64,000 bases of DNA from Tretioscincus oriximinensis. Its lineage: Eukaryota > Chordata > Lepidosauria > Squamata > Gymnophthalmidae. Shown piece by piece: positions 24,861-36,330 of the stretch (within the stretch, counting starts at the first letter, position 1; every line of letters begins with the position of its first letter). A program made the position numbers and the translations under genes. The notes under the pieces are model-generated. The model made no database searches. It saw only the letters and a program-made list of their open reading frames with translations, and was not told where the DNA came from. The stretch is taken from the NCBI GenBank assembly GCA_022410635.1, contig JAJVDF010000135.1:661093-725092 (forward strand), in the 5' to 3' direction.

Positions 24861-25023
24861 TAAAGTCAACACCATGTGTTGGGCTCGGTAGCGGATTGGC
24901 AGCTAATGCAGCTCTTTCAAGATGTGAGTCCAGCCAGCCATTCCAGTCAACAGTCTAGTTGCTGCATTCTGCACCAACTGCAGCTTCTGAACCATTTTCA
25001 GTGGCAGCCCCGTATAGAGCACA
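24861..25023 (-). pseudogene. L2-type LINE reverse-transcriptase relic, 3' part
   Basis: The minus-strand translation contains VLYTGLPLKMVQKLQLVQNA and TRLLTGMAGWTHI, the conserved box just downstream of the reverse-transcriptase core in L2-type LINEs. A stop follows ELH and more family sequence (LPIRYRAQ) continues after it. This piece lies 3' of the one at 25,316-25,575; another LINE fragment sits between them. Confidence 0.75.
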
Positions 25024-25315
25024 TTAAGAACATAAGAACATAAGAAGAGCCATACTGGATCAGGCCACAGCCCATCAAGTCCAGCATTCTGTGTCACACA
25101 GAGGCCCACCAGATGCACCTGGGCAGTCCGAACAGAGGAAAGCAAAATATGCTCCTGTTCATGACTCCCTGCAAATGGTATTTCAGGAGTCCTGCCTGTT
25201 GCTCCATCCCAGAGGCAACATCCAGACATCCATCCTAGTATCCATTTATACCTTTAGTGTCCATAAACCTGTCTAGTCCTGTCTTGAAACTATCCAAGCT
25301 GTTAGCTACCACTGT
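25024..25315 (-). mobile_element. CR1/L3-like LINE fragment inside the L2 relic
   Basis: Begins with TAAGAACATAAGAACATAAG (complement of the tail) and runs through the 3' UTR to the first part of the coding tail, ending at TTAGCTACCACT. Flanked on both sides by minus-strand L2 reverse-transcriptase sequence, so it inserted later than the L2. Confidence 0.78.
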
Positions 25316-25575
25316 AACTGACAAACCATACGTAACAGGAAGTAGGCACTCCTGCCCCCTGCCTCCACCTGCTTTTCCAATNTCAAGGCTGAGTTCAGAA
25401 GCACTCCCATATTTCACACCCATCCCTTATACGGCAATTCAATCTCATCAAGGACAGGGTATCTCCCCACTTCACAAACCCGGGATACTCCAACACACAG
25501 CACCTCTGTCTTGTCTGGATTCAGCTTCAGTTTATTGGCCCCCATCCAGCCCATCACTGCCTCTTTCAAATGGCC
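25316..25575 (-). pseudogene. L2-type LINE reverse-transcriptase relic, 5' part
   Basis: The minus-strand translation includes ANKLKLNPDKTEVL, a strongly conserved reverse-transcriptase box of L2/CR1-type LINEs, followed by a decayed stretch with NMGVLLNSAL and a stop. The frame is interrupted and one N lies within. Between this and the piece at 24,861-25,023, part of the protein is missing as well as interrupted. Confidence 0.8.
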
Positions 25576-26081
25576 ATTAATCAATCCTCCTTAGTATAGA
25601 GCATATTGAGTCATATTTGGTACATCTAGAGAATGATCATTACACTGTTCACACACAAGGACATTTCATGCCACATACTGCTATCTACTCTCTGCCTATT
25701 AGCTATGTTGTTTCCTCTCATATATGTTAATGCCAACATACTTTCAAATCATTCTGGTAGTCTGTGCATTGTTTGATTATAGTTCCCAATCCCTTGGTGA
25801 ATGGCATGTCAATTATGGGCAATGAGAGCTGGAGTTTTGCATTAACCAGAGTTTCCCAAGCATCACCGAATCAGGGGTGGATGGGTCCTTCTTTATATTC
25901 TATGGTGACGGAACTCTTAATAGAATGTTGATAGGATATTTTTCATATCATACATTCTTCTTTCCATTTATGAAGCACTGCCTTGCTGAAGCACAGGGGC
26001 TTATATATTAAATAAAACTATGGGCTATATCATGCAGAAGCATTCGTGATAGACAGATCACATAAGAGAAACCATGATACA
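25576..26081. other. No gene or repeat recognised
   Basis: AT-rich DNA with no supported feature. Confidence 0.4.
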
Positions 26082-26392
26082 TGTTAGCTCAGTTGCTTAG
26101 AAATTCGTCTCTCGCCTGGGAGATCGGGTTTTGAAGCCCTGTGTTGGAAGTGGGGAGGGGTGAGCACCTTCCACTAGCCTGTAGCTCTAGCCAACCCAGC
26201 TATTCGAAAGCATGAATTGCAAGAAATTGCAACTGAATGCAAGTAGATACCTGGGAACCACCATTGCCTGGTGGGAAAGATAGAATGTGAGCCTTCAGGC
26301 AAAATATATCCTTGTAAGTATATATCCTTTGAGTCCCTTTGAAAGGTGAGAAAAGCGGGGTATAAGAACCAAGTTCTTCTTCTTCTTCTTCT
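26082..26392 (+). mobile_element. tRNA-Lys-like SINE, copy 2
   Basis: The head has TTAGCTCAGTTGCTTAG and the B-box region GGGTTTTGAAGCCC. It shares TGTAGCTCTAGCCAACCCAG and AATTGCAAGAAATTGCAACT with the other two copies, then the TTTGAGTCCC tail and a run of TTC repeats. A TATATCC duplication sits inside the tail (ATATATCCTTGTAAGTATAT). Confidence 0.88.
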
Positions 26393-28015
26393 ACATTGGA
26401 GAAGGAAATAGGAATTTTGTACCTATTTTCCAGATTCAAATCAAATGGATTGCAATTACTGCAGTTGTCCTTGAGACTTATGACCCCTACCTGCTTTCCA
26501 CAAGCTGTCTCACAACAATGGGACACACAGAGATAAATATGGCCATCACAGAGATAAATGTGATGCTGTTGTGATATTGCACTAGGAATAGATGAGGATA
26601 AAGACTAAAATATATGACACCGGAAGATGAGTGCATAAGAATCTACTTCTTCGGATACAATGGAAATGCTCATGCCATCTTCCTTTTTCTGACTAGTCTC
26701 TGAGACCAAATCTATCACTGCTGCTACTTGTATTTCAACCATCAGAGGTGAAAATATACTTTCCCTTATTTTTCTTCCTTTTTGTCTTTCACAGTTTTGT
26801 CCCAGTTAATTTAATGTCCCTTCTCTGCTTGGCCTTCTGTAGGAAGCAAAGGGGTTGGGGAAAGGCAGAATATAGGCATAAATACATGTATTATATAACA
26901 AGCAGTAAATAATGTATCTTCCAATAAGGTACAAACAAAGGAAAGCTCTTGCTTATTCTTGTTTGTTCAGACATACTTTATTATTGCATACTTTATAGCT
27001 GCTTTTCAATCAAGCTGCTTTCTTCAAGATGGACATTTAAGAATAAAAGCCACAGCTCCAGCCTTGCTTCACTTGGCCTTCCCTAAGAATTACTGTATAG
27101 CTACAGAGAAATTTATTTGTAAAAAATGGTGAGTGATTCCTCCTCCCTTTCCAGGCTGATTATTTTAAGCCTTCTGTGAGTCCCCTACCAACTGATCCTT
27201 ATGTTATCACATGCACACAGTAGTCATTTCATTAGAAAGAAATCAGAGAGACTGACTTTAATAAATGTTAACACCCCCTGTGAAAAATCCAGCAATTAAT
27301 GCTTCCTGCCCTGGACCTTTCAAACTGACACAGAACAAATCCCCCATCACTGATGATAATAATGTGCCTCATCAAAGGCAGGGGAGCATGTGGGCCAAAA
27401 GACTGGCAAAAGCATGGGAAGTAAGACTGGGGGAATGAATGATCTGGCTGCTATTGATCCTCTGAGTTGAAAGAGAGAAAAGGAAACACCATTAGAATGG
27501 GATGGATAGACCAAAGCATCACAAATGTGTAAAGTCAAAAACATCCCGATTCCTGGAAAGAAAAGAATATCTCAAAATCAGATTGACGAGACAGGCATGA
27601 TTTTTCTGAAGGCCATTTCCAAGCCAGTTAAGATTTTGCCTTTCTCTACTACTTGAGGATGTCCTGCATCAGTGGAATGTGGCCTATTGCCCACATGGTA
27701 ATGCCAAATAAGGCAGGCCCTGGTCAGCATCTGCTACAGACTGTGAATATTTTGAGATTCAATTACTTTAAAACATATATTGTGTGTGAATATTCTTTCT
27801 CACTAAAGCATAAGTCATTATTCAATGACTGCTCAAATAAGTTACTTGAAACAATGTAAGCTTATATAGCCTTTGACCTTTCATCATTGATTCTACCTAC
27901 TTTGGTAGGGCTCTTGTCCTTCTTCGGTGGCAAGTTAACATGGTCAGACAAAGGCATGAGCTGGGCTTTGAACTTGGGCACCTGGGAGACGCAAGGAAGG
28001 GAAGTCCCCTTTGGT
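26393..28015. other. No gene seen; possible regulatory-textured segment
   Basis: No exon, RNA gene or named repeat. 27,130-27,340 has the mixed texture of possible conserved non-coding DNA (for example AATTAATGC and TAATAAATG motifs), without further support. Confidence 0.4.
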
Positions 28016-28230
28016 GACTGCGTAGTGGAATGGGGTGGGTGAAGAAGAGGAAGAGTGGGATGGGGTGAGGAAGAGAAAGAAGAGTGGGGTGGAGTGGGGG
28101 CAACAGAAAGAAGAGGCTTAGGCCATTTTATACGCCGGGGTATAAACTGGCCCAGGAGGGTATGAATTGGCCTAGGCCACTTTAACCCTGAGTATATTCT
28201 GGGCAGGGGGTGTACTCTGGCCTGTTACAC
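28016..28230. repeat. Purine-rich tract and degenerate short repeats
   Basis: 28,020-28,115 is rich in GGGTGG, GAAGAAGAGG and GTGGGG units. Then GGGGTATAAACTGGCCC, AGGGTATGAATTGGCC and GGGTGTACTCTGGCC recur at roughly 30-60 bp spacing, like a decayed minisatellite. Confidence 0.6.
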
Positions 28231-28289
28231 CAATACAGTTATGCCACTTCATACATAATATAGATAATAAATGTTGGCACGGTTGTAGA

Positions 28290-28895
28290 CAAAGCAGCAG
28301 GTATAATAATTTATTGTAGCTATGCCCGAAAGTACAAGAATTCTAGAAAAAGAAATAAATATTATGTTGAACCTTCAAACAATATTAATGATTATTCTGC
28401 AAGCCAAAATTAATTTGAATATGAATATAAGAAAGTGGGAGATGTTCAATGAGTTAGTGGTGTGTGCCCTAATTGTTGTTGCTAGGGGTTGGAAGGATTG
28501 TATGAAATAGCATGATTAGATGATTGACTTAATGAGGGTAGAAATAACCACCTGTAAAATAAGTAACCAGGATAACTTAGATAAGACTGTTATGTAAACA
28601 AAAATGGTGAGAAGTTAAAAATCATCTGGACAGCAGACTAGAAATTAATCGAAAGAACTACAGTTAAGGCTAATATTTGCACTATATCTTGTATGTTATT
28701 AGTTACAGTTTTTTGTAATGGAAGCATTACCTTGGATTCATGGGGAGGAAGGGGAGGGGTTTAGTGTTATGTTCTGTATTGGATGTTCTGAATTTGTCAT
28801 TATGTTTTTGTGTTTTTATGATTTGTAATTCTTTTTGCATTTTGATGTTATGGTTAGTAATGTATTGTCCTTTTGAAAATAAAAAAGTATATACA
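28290..28895 (+). mobile_element. L1-type LINE 3' end
   Basis: A plus-strand frame near 28,322-28,510 ends with CALIVVARGWKD, which fits the C-terminal region of L1 ORF2 proteins. It is followed by a GT-rich 3' UTR with GGGGAGGAAGGGGAGGGG and ends at GAAAATAAAAAAG, like a poly(A) tail. The match is short; a different LINE clade is possible. Confidence 0.5.
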
Positions 28896-31025
28896 GTATA
28901 ATTTACATATAGCTCCTTAGTCCACATTTTCTCCATTGATATAGCTACTATACAGAGCATATCATTATGTAGGCAACACATTTCCTAGAATAAGGCCCAG
29001 TGCAGGAACATCTTTTGTTCCTCCCTACCTCCATGACAGCAGCAGCAGGATAAAGGAAGGACACTGCCTTTGCAAAATGCATGTTTTTATTTCTCATTTC
29101 AGCTACATCTATGACTGTCACTGATGCTGTTTCTAGAAAAATGTTCAGGGATTGACAGCCTGATCGAAAAGACTTGCCAATGCAATTCCTGTCTATAGCA
29201 TGCAAGCTCCCCAATGCTGATTAATGTGCTTGAAAAGCTTCATACGCCTATTTCTAAAGGACATATTGCTTTTAAAGAACCAGTCAGGAGCTTATGGTAA
29301 ATGTTTGTGCTTGAATTTGCTGACACACACTTTCAGATGCAGAAAAATGTGGAAATGTCAGTGTGAAGAAATGAACCAAATCCACATTGCCATATCTCCT
29401 CAGTATTCCTGTTTTTCCTCCACTACTATCAGCCCTCTTCCATTTCTCATTACTGAATTTATTTTCACTGCTAATGTTGTTCGTGCACTAAAACTGTAGA
29501 GTAAACCATATGCATCTATTACTTTAATCACAGGAAAACCAGTTTTTAAATACTGTTTTGCATAACCCAGGCACATATATGTACAAGCAGGATCATCCTT
29601 GGAGGTCCTCTGGCCTCTAGCAAATTCAGAGGCACACCAAAGTGGGAAACTCAAATTTCTGACAAAAACCAACAGCGATGGAAGGACACACAGCAACTTC
29701 TCCTGGCACCAGGGTGTCTGATCCTTGAGGGTATCTCAGGGGGACAATCAGTGGCTGAAAGCAGGCAGCCATCCCAGGAACACCTTCTCCTGGTCGTTGG
29801 CCGGGGGGGAGTTTACATCCTTCCAAGCCAGTGATCCACCCTGATGCTCAGTGGGGTGACCACACGGGCAAGTGCTCACTATGGGCAAACCATAACGAGT
29901 ATAGAGTAAACATGAATTGTGTTACTATGCATCCTCTATGGTTTTCTGAAGAAACTTCCCTCAAGCCCCATGTTGCTGTGTGATTGCTGCATGTTTATCC
30001 TATTTTCATTTGGGGTAAATGGGAAAATAATTACAGCCAGCATTGATTGACACAGCATTTTTGCCCATTTTTCCTCCTAGTGAGAATGGGATGCAGATGT
30101 TAGCAGGAACCCACCCTGTACCTTTCAGGGTTCTTTTCCTCCATAAGAGTATTTTATAATAACAATAATTACATGAATTAATCCATACAGTATATAGATT
30201 TTTTTAACAATTGTCCTGGAAATATATTGGCACCAAAACTAAATCCCTGATGACCCTGTGGGCAGAAAGTTGGTGGATTGCCATGCAGATGTCTTGTATG
30301 GAAATTCACTGAGATAATTCTGACCAGACAAATGCAAAAAAGGTCCTGTTATGATTTTCTCTCTGCTGTCTATTATTACTTCATGGCTAAAATCAGTTTA
30401 TATAGGCTTTCTTTAGTTCAGTAGTTCTAGTTCCAAGAGCTTTGAAAAACTGGGATTTTCTGAGGGTTTTGTCTCTGTGTTAAAAATTGATATTTTTTCT
30501 TGGATGAGGAACCACATCATTGTCATAGGTTCCAGCTATGATGAAGGGCTTGGCTGCCTGTGCGTAGAAGCAAAATTCTGCAAGTCCATACTGTGGGAGN
30601 ATTTGAAGTCTCAGCAAAAGGAGGATTAAAAAGGAAGAATAAAAACTGTGGGGAAAATAGTGTTCTGTTCCTTATCCTAAAATTTAGAAAAGCAAGCCAT
30701 TTTCATTTTGTGATAAACTACTTTTATCATGCTCTTTTTGGCATTTCTGTCACACATATGGTTCTGCATACACCCTAGCTTGACTTCCACACAGTTGTAA
30801 CCTAAATTTTATTTTAGCAAAAATAGCAATGATGTTTAATCACCAGAAATGAAGTTTTCAGCAGCCAGGACTGATGGGCGACATTTTTTTTCATGCATGC
30901 TGCATGCTAATCAAGGCAGCTTCTCTTTCCCTCCACCTTACCACCATTTTTGGAAGCTGCAGCACCTCCAACAAGCCAGGGGGTCCTGAAGAAATGCACT
31001 TGCTACCCAAAACCGTCTTTGCTAT
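28896..31025. other. No gene seen
   Basis: AT-rich to mixed sequence. 29,040-29,230 is non-repetitive in texture. No open frame here has a recognisable motif. Confidence 0.4.
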
Positions 31026-31060
31026 CACTGGGAAGGGAGGGAAGGGAGGGAAGGGAGAGG
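31026..31060. repeat. GGGAGGGAA microsatellite
   Basis: Three to four units of GGAAGGGAGGGAAGGGAGG. Confidence 0.88.
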
Positions 31061-31475
31061 CTCAGACTTAACACTACTTACTATCATAGCTTCCTCACCA
31101 TTCTGGGATCCTGCCTCCATCTGCCACCCAGAAAGGCTTATGGAGCTCTTTCCATTCCTGGACAAGTTGGCAGAAATAGCGGGTGGTGATTGGTTTCAGC
31201 ACTTCACTGCCTCCATGCCTAGTGGAGGCAATAATGGTGGTTCCAATGATTCTTTGGAGATACTAAAGCCCCAAAACATTGCAGTAAATAGCAAGAAACA
31301 TGGGAGAGAGGAAGAGAAGAGCCTCAGTGTGTGTGGAAAATTCAAACAGAGCCAGAGGCAAAGGAGAAAAAAATAACTTTGACATCTAAGCTGTTGTCCA
31401 CTTGAAATGCAAACACAGAAAATGGTGCCCAATGGTACCACTGAGAACACAAAGAATGATGCCCAATGGTCCTCA
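31061..31475. other. No gene or repeat recognised
   Basis: A plus-strand 78-codon frame and an antisense 105-codon frame overlap here; neither has recognisable motifs. Confidence 0.35.
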
Positions 31476-31479
31476 GATA

Positions 31480-31680
31480 TAAAAAAAAACTGTTGGATCA
31501 GGTCACACCTCATCTAGTCTAGCATCTGTTTTACACAGTAACCCAGCAAAAAAAATTATATGTTCCTCCAATCTCTCCAAGCATCATCGGTAGATTCCCT
31601 CCCCCTCTCTGTTTATGCAGTGGTTTCCTACCATACAAAAATCTTTCCTATAGCCTTTCCATTTACCTAGAGCTTGACTG
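31480..31680 (-). mobile_element. Decayed CR1/L3-like LINE 3' end
   Basis: GTTGGATCAGGTCACACCTC, CATCTAGTCTAGCATC and CACAGTAACCCAGC parallel the order of motifs in the other LINE ends of this family but are much more diverged. The boundary is approximate. Confidence 0.45.
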
Positions 31681-32567
31681 TTGACTGCATCAAATTACAA
31701 AATGTATTTAGCTCAATAATGTAATTAAAATTTGGATGCACATAATGGAGGGTGAGTCTCAACCAAGGACACTGAATTGCTGAATGCTCAAACAAAACAT
31801 CCTGCGGAAAGTCAAGCCAGTTTCACTTTTGAAAGAAGGGAAAACACCTTATCTTCTCTTTTGATAATTGGGGTTCTGTTGTCAGTCAAACTGGGTTTTC
31901 TTCTGTGTGTGGAAGTTTGTAGAAGCAGAGAGAATCTTCTGTGGCAAAAAGAACATTTAATTTCCAATGCAATAAGGCTTTGAGGTTTCAGCAAAAAAGA
32001 AAGGAGGGGGCAAGGGAGAGGGGAAGATCTCTGTAGTTGCTGCCCAGAGTGATGGTATCTTTGGAAGCAATGGCTTGCTAATCTGTGTAGAATTCAATTC
32101 AGTGCCTGGGGCAGGAAATCTAAAAGGAGAGGTTTGCAAGATGTGTTTTGTTTCATTTATTCAGCATTCTGTTTCTCCACTGAGTTTTTCCTGCTTCACA
32201 GTGATAAACAGTCTGTTTTGCTCTCTTTCCACACCCCTGCTGGCTTTTGTCAGTCTAGTTTCTGATGGGTCTGGATCATTAACCCGTCAACCGGATATAT
32301 TAACACATGCACACACACACACATAGAAGTGCCATGTTCTCTACCAAATTAAATTCAGCATTATTTTGCCCTTTTGATTTAGAAATCTATACCAAGAGCA
32401 ATATCTATCTAACTAAAATGTCACAAGCATCTTAGCAATCGTTTTCAAAATGTTCAATAACTTATTTTTATTAAAGTAGGTAGAAAATGCTGAAAAGTGG
32501 GATAGGTGCTTTTGAATTCTCACTACTGGTCTGGTATCCAAGCACTCTGATGAAGCACTCGGCAGCA
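31681..32567. other. No gene; short CA repeat
   Basis: A CACACACA run at about 32,306-32,323 is the only feature recognised. No gene. Confidence 0.45.
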
Positions 32568-32866
32568 GGCGCGAATGGCTCAGTTGCTAAGGAAATGGTC
32601 TCTCAACTGGGAGATCGGGTTTATAAGCCCTGTTGCTGGACATGGGGAGGGGTGAGAACCTTCCACTAGCCTGTAGCTCTAGCCAACCCAGCTATTCGAA
32701 AGTATGAAGTGCAAGAAATTGCAATTGACTGCAAGTAGATACATAGGAATGACCACAGCCTGGTGGGGAAGATAGAATGCCAGCCTTCAGTCAAAAATAC
32801 CCTTGTAAGCCGCTTTGAGTCCCCTTGAAAGGTGAGAAAAGCAGGGTGTAAGAACCCAGTTTCTTC

Positions 32867-32899
<33 letters not shown>

Positions 32900-32908
32900 G
32901 TCATCATA
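32568..32908 (+). mobile_element. tRNA-Lys-like SINE, copy 3, with ATC-repeat tail
   Basis: The head has AATGGCTCAGTTGCTAAGG and the B-box region GGGTTTATAAGCCC. Body and tail match copies 1 and 2. The tail ends in a TTC run that turns into ATC repeats of about 40 bp; on the other strand this produces an artefactual poly-Asp open frame. It is the fullest copy. Confidence 0.88.
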
Positions 32909-34280
32909 CTGGAATGATGGCTGGACAAATGAAATCTCATACCACTTCATCAGGGGCCCATTTGCTATAGAGCAAGCTGGAACCCTGGCCAGGCCACTCC
33001 TTCAATAGATGACTGATGAGATCAGGATGAGGGTTCTCATCTTCAGAAAGTTAATTCACACTTGAAATCTAAGACTATCACTTACTTATTCCACTGCACT
33101 TAAATATGCCTGAATAAAGCTTTGTCTGGACTGTTTTATTCCAAAACATACATGATTTACTCCAGAATACTCAACTACATTGGAATAAATAAATTACATA
33201 TGGATGCACCCTACCATTATGGGAGAGCCATCAATGATGAGCTTTGTGGCAAAGTGCTGATGCTCTGCAGCTTCTGATTGCTGGTTTCATGTTATTCCAG
33301 TATGGGATTCCCAGATGTTGTCCTGCCATTCTCTCTTATCAATCATATAGGTAGCAGCACAGAATATAGTGCATGTGGAGGGACAATGACTCTAAAATCC
33401 ACACTGTTCATGTGGAGGCAGCCTTCAGGGACTTCTGATACCCTGAGGCTCACTTGCCTTGAGATAAGAAGAAATGCAGGTACTCTACAGAAGGGTAAAG
33501 GTAGCTCTACCACAGCCTCCACTGACAAGAAGGTAGCAAGCCCCTATTCCAAGATACATCCCAAATTAAAGTTTAGTGCAGAAAGGGCCATAGTTGTCAA
33601 ATTCTGTGTTTATAGTTTGAAATAGATGTTAGTTTTATGACTACTACCTGCATTAAAATTTCTACAGTTTTCTTTGGACAACCTCAGGAGGTGGAAGATG
33701 AAGTATTTTTCTTTGAATAGCAAACTGTACCTGCAATATCACAACTCACACTTGAAAATCAGCTCAGATTCCAAAGCAGTTTACAATTTGATGCAGAAAA
33801 GTGCTGTCAGGGAAACAAAAGTTAAAAGCATTCATGAGGTGATTAACTGATTCCTTGAATCCTGGCTTGTGGCTGTCAGAAAGAGAGGAATATATGCTTT
33901 ATTTTCTCACTTTTATGTGCATTGAAAAATTTCATACTTTAGGTATGATTTTATTTGAGGGTTTTTTTAAAAAAAGTAAATGGCAACAGTATATAATATT
34001 TCCATTTCATAGAACAAAGTTAAACATTTTGTACTTTCTCTGGGATTTTTTAAGGGTTCCATGATGTGTGAGATTTGTACTAATTATGTAATGATTTTGT
34101 TCCCTCACAGTTCTCAAGGAAAGACTTGGAGACCTTTCAGTGAAGAAAAAACAATCAATAACTTGAATTTTTTTAATAAGGATTATGTTTCTCTTATGGC
34201 TCTGTTTAAACATGTGATTTAGAAATATGTCATAACACTTCTACATTACAGCTGCCTCCACACATGCAGCCATGCCTTGC
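32909..34280. other. No gene or repeat recognised
   Basis: Short frames only. A 115-codon plus-strand frame at 33,278-33,625 has no recognisable motif. Confidence 0.4.
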
Positions 34281-34288
34281 ATTTTAAG

Positions 34289-34460
34289 GGTATAGCAGGC
34301 TATACCCCATCGCCTCCCATGCATACTTTGGGGTGCCTCCTGGTTTTTGCCAAGGATTTTTTTTTTCAAAAAAAGATTTTTTTTTTCTTCAGCAAAAAGT
34401 GAGAGGCACCCCAAAATCAGGTTTTCATCACCCAAAAAAGAGGTCATCTGGTTAGCTTAA
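34289..34460. mobile_element. Foldback transposon, diverged copy
   Basis: Two inverted arms separated by a T-rich loop. TTTGGGGTGCCTCCTGG on the left faces GAGGCACCCCAAAAT on the right, and the right end has GTCATCTGGTTAGCTTA, matching the ends of the better copy at 34,573. Possible degenerate 8-bp flanks are ATTTTAAG (34,281-34,288) and TACTTAAG (34,461-34,468). The left arm is decayed. Confidence 0.6.
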
Positions 34461-34489
34461 TACTTAAGTACCTTAAGATCTGCAATGGG

Positions 34490-35003
34490 GGGGGGCTTCC
34501 GACTGTACCACCTCCCTCAGTGGCAGTGAGGATGGGAACCCGGAATAGGGCCTTCTCTGTGGCAGCCCCCAGTAGGCTGACCAGATGACCCCTTTTGGGG
34601 TGGGTGAAAGCCCAGTTTTGGGGTGCCTCCCAGTTTTTTCTGCGGAAAAATTTTTCAAAAAAGATTTTTGTTCGATTTTTTTGTTTTTTGTTTTTTTTTC
34701 CTCAGAAAAAACTGGGAGGCACCAAAAATGGGTTTTTAAACCCCCCCAAAAGGAGTCATTGGTCAGTCTAGCCCCCAGACTATGGAATGGTCACCCCCTC
34801 GAGGTGTGTCAATCACCATCTCTGGGCACTTTCAGAAAATGCTTGAAGAGGCACTTCTTTGACCTGGCCTTTGGCTGAGAAAACTACTGTCTCCTCCCCA
34901 TTTTTAGATATGGCTGTTTTTAATGTGTTAATTATGATTTTATTATTAACCGCCCTGAGACCTTCGGGTATAGAGCAGAATAAAAATGTAAATAAATAAA
35001 TAC
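34490..35003 (+). pseudogene. L2-type LINE 3' end split by a foldback transposon
   Basis: A degraded coding tail ends just before the transposon at a box for GTGGCAGCCCCC (residues around AAP). After the transposon, RLWNGHPLEV, SLGTFRKCLKRHFFDLAF and a stop follow, the typical C-terminus of L2-type LINE proteins. The 3' UTR includes TTAACCGCCCTGAGACCTT and ends in TAAATAAATAAATA. Excising the transposon and one target copy would make the L2 block contiguous at nucleotide level; this says nothing about activity. Confidence 0.8.
34573..34770. mobile_element. 198-bp hAT-like foldback MITE with 8-bp TSD
   Basis: The element begins TAGGCTGACCAGATGACC and ends GGTCAGTCTA. Its arms pair for about 70 bp, with GGTGCCTCCCAGTTTTTTCT facing AAAAAACTGGGAGGCACC, around a T-rich loop. 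It is flanked by perfect 8-bp duplications GCCCCCAG at 34,565-34,572 and 34,771-34,778. An 8-bp duplication is characteristic of hAT (and a few other) transposases. No transposase is encoded. It sits inside an L2 coding tail, so the target is known. Confidence 0.85.
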
Positions 35004-35042
35004 AGCAAGACTGTGGATTGCTCTAGCAAACTATTCTGATGA

Positions 35043-35303
35043 TTATTTATTTATTTATTTATTTGTACTTATATCCCACCCTATACCCAAAGGTCTCAGT
35101 GCAGCCAACCATAGGGTGGCACACATAGCTTTTGTTGCTTTCTCCACAACAGAAACCATCTGAAGTAAGTGGGGCTGAGAAGTTCTAAAGAACTGTGACT
35201 GGCTCAAGGTCACCCAGCTGGCTTTCATGGAAGAGTGGGGAACTGAACCGGGAGACTCCCAGATGCGAGTCCAACACTCTAACCATTACACCAAACTGAC
35301 TTT
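35043..35303 (-). mobile_element. tRNA-derived SINE of a second family
   Basis: On the minus strand it starts at the right edge with TGGTGTAATGGTTAGAGTG and GGACTCGCATCTGGGAG, a decayed tRNA head, with CCGGTTCAGTTCCCC as the B-box region. The body includes CAGCTGGGTGACCTTGAG. It ends at the left edge in repeated AAAT units after a GGGTATAGGGTGGGATATA tail. Head and body differ entirely from the tRNA-Lys-like family. Confidence 0.82.
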
Positions 35304-36107
35304 AACTGACTAGAACTGAGTCTTGTCACATGCAGAAACTGGACACTTCTGATAGCCCTGCAACATCTCCATTTTTTCATTCTAACCTCAGGGAGTGAAA
35401 GCTGTATGAAATCCAGATTTCAGTACTTCTGTACTAAACTGCCTTGGTCCAAATTGGTCTTATTCATCTGTGCCTGGATTCTGCCTTGCATTATTTGTGT
35501 TTCAGTCCTGAAAGGTTCGGTGCCCTGGATGCCTTGATAGGTTCTATGCTTTAGCTGCACTAACCTGATTCTACTGAATGATCTTCATTATTGATTGTTA
35601 CGTTTTTACCTAGGAGTTGTTGTAGCTCAGTGGTTGAGCAAGCTAGCAGGGAAGCTCTCCCCAAAAATAGGTAAGGACAAGTTATTTCTTTTTTCTGCCT
35701 GTAAAGCTGCATAGAAAGACCTATGCAGTCAGCCAGACATCAAAACATGACGCAATAGTACCCAGCAACAATATACTACCTGGGCAATGGCTAAGTGTTT
35801 GATATTGGACCACTGCAAATATATTTCAGAAAAAAGAGAAGTAATATATGTAACACACAATTCAATAAATTTAAGTACTGCTGAAGGAATCCTGAAACCA
35901 GCCAGCCTTCCCCATTTATAACATTGTCATGTATTTTAAGCATTCATCTACACAGAAGCCAGCCTCAAGCAAATGCTTGCCTCACTGCAGAGGTAACAAA
36001 GGAAGGGAATCTGATACACTGGCCCACTGATAAAGCAAAGATTTCAGTCACATTTGTTTCCTTTATGCTCAAAACGCTGTTGGTGTATGCACCAAACACT
36101 TTTATAG
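35304..36107. other. No gene; weak tRNA-like fragment
   Basis: TTGTAGCTCAGTGGTTGAGC at about 35,620 resembles a tRNA A-box region, but no B box or acceptor pairing follows, so I do not call a tRNA gene. The rest shows nothing. Confidence 0.4.
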
Positions 36108-36330
36108 TATTTATTTATTTACATTTCTATAGTGTCGTATACCCAAGGGTCTCAAGGTAGAGCAGTTTTTTCAGTCAAAGGCCAGGTCAAGGCATTTTCA
36201 AGCATTTGCTGAATGCATACGGAGATCATGATTAATGCATGATCAAAGGGGAGTCTATTCCACAGCTTGGTACTGCCAAGGAGAACGTCTTAAGTGGATC
36301 TAAGGAAGAGAAAAGTCACTACCAGTGTTT
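36108..36330 (-). mobile_element. L2-type LINE 3' end
   Basis: The plus strand begins TATTTATTTATTTACATTTC, with the complement of the L2 tail, and TCAGTCAAAGGCCAGGTCAA is the complement of the coding tail seen at 34,855. It is in opposite orientation to that copy. The extension beyond 36,215 is less certain. Confidence 0.7.

Noticed and set aside
32666..32950. Minus-strand frame with a poly-Asp stretch
   Set aside because: Produced by the ATC repeat at the end of a SINE.
35615..35650. Possible tRNA gene from an A-box-like sequence
   Set aside because: No B box or acceptor-stem pairing follows.
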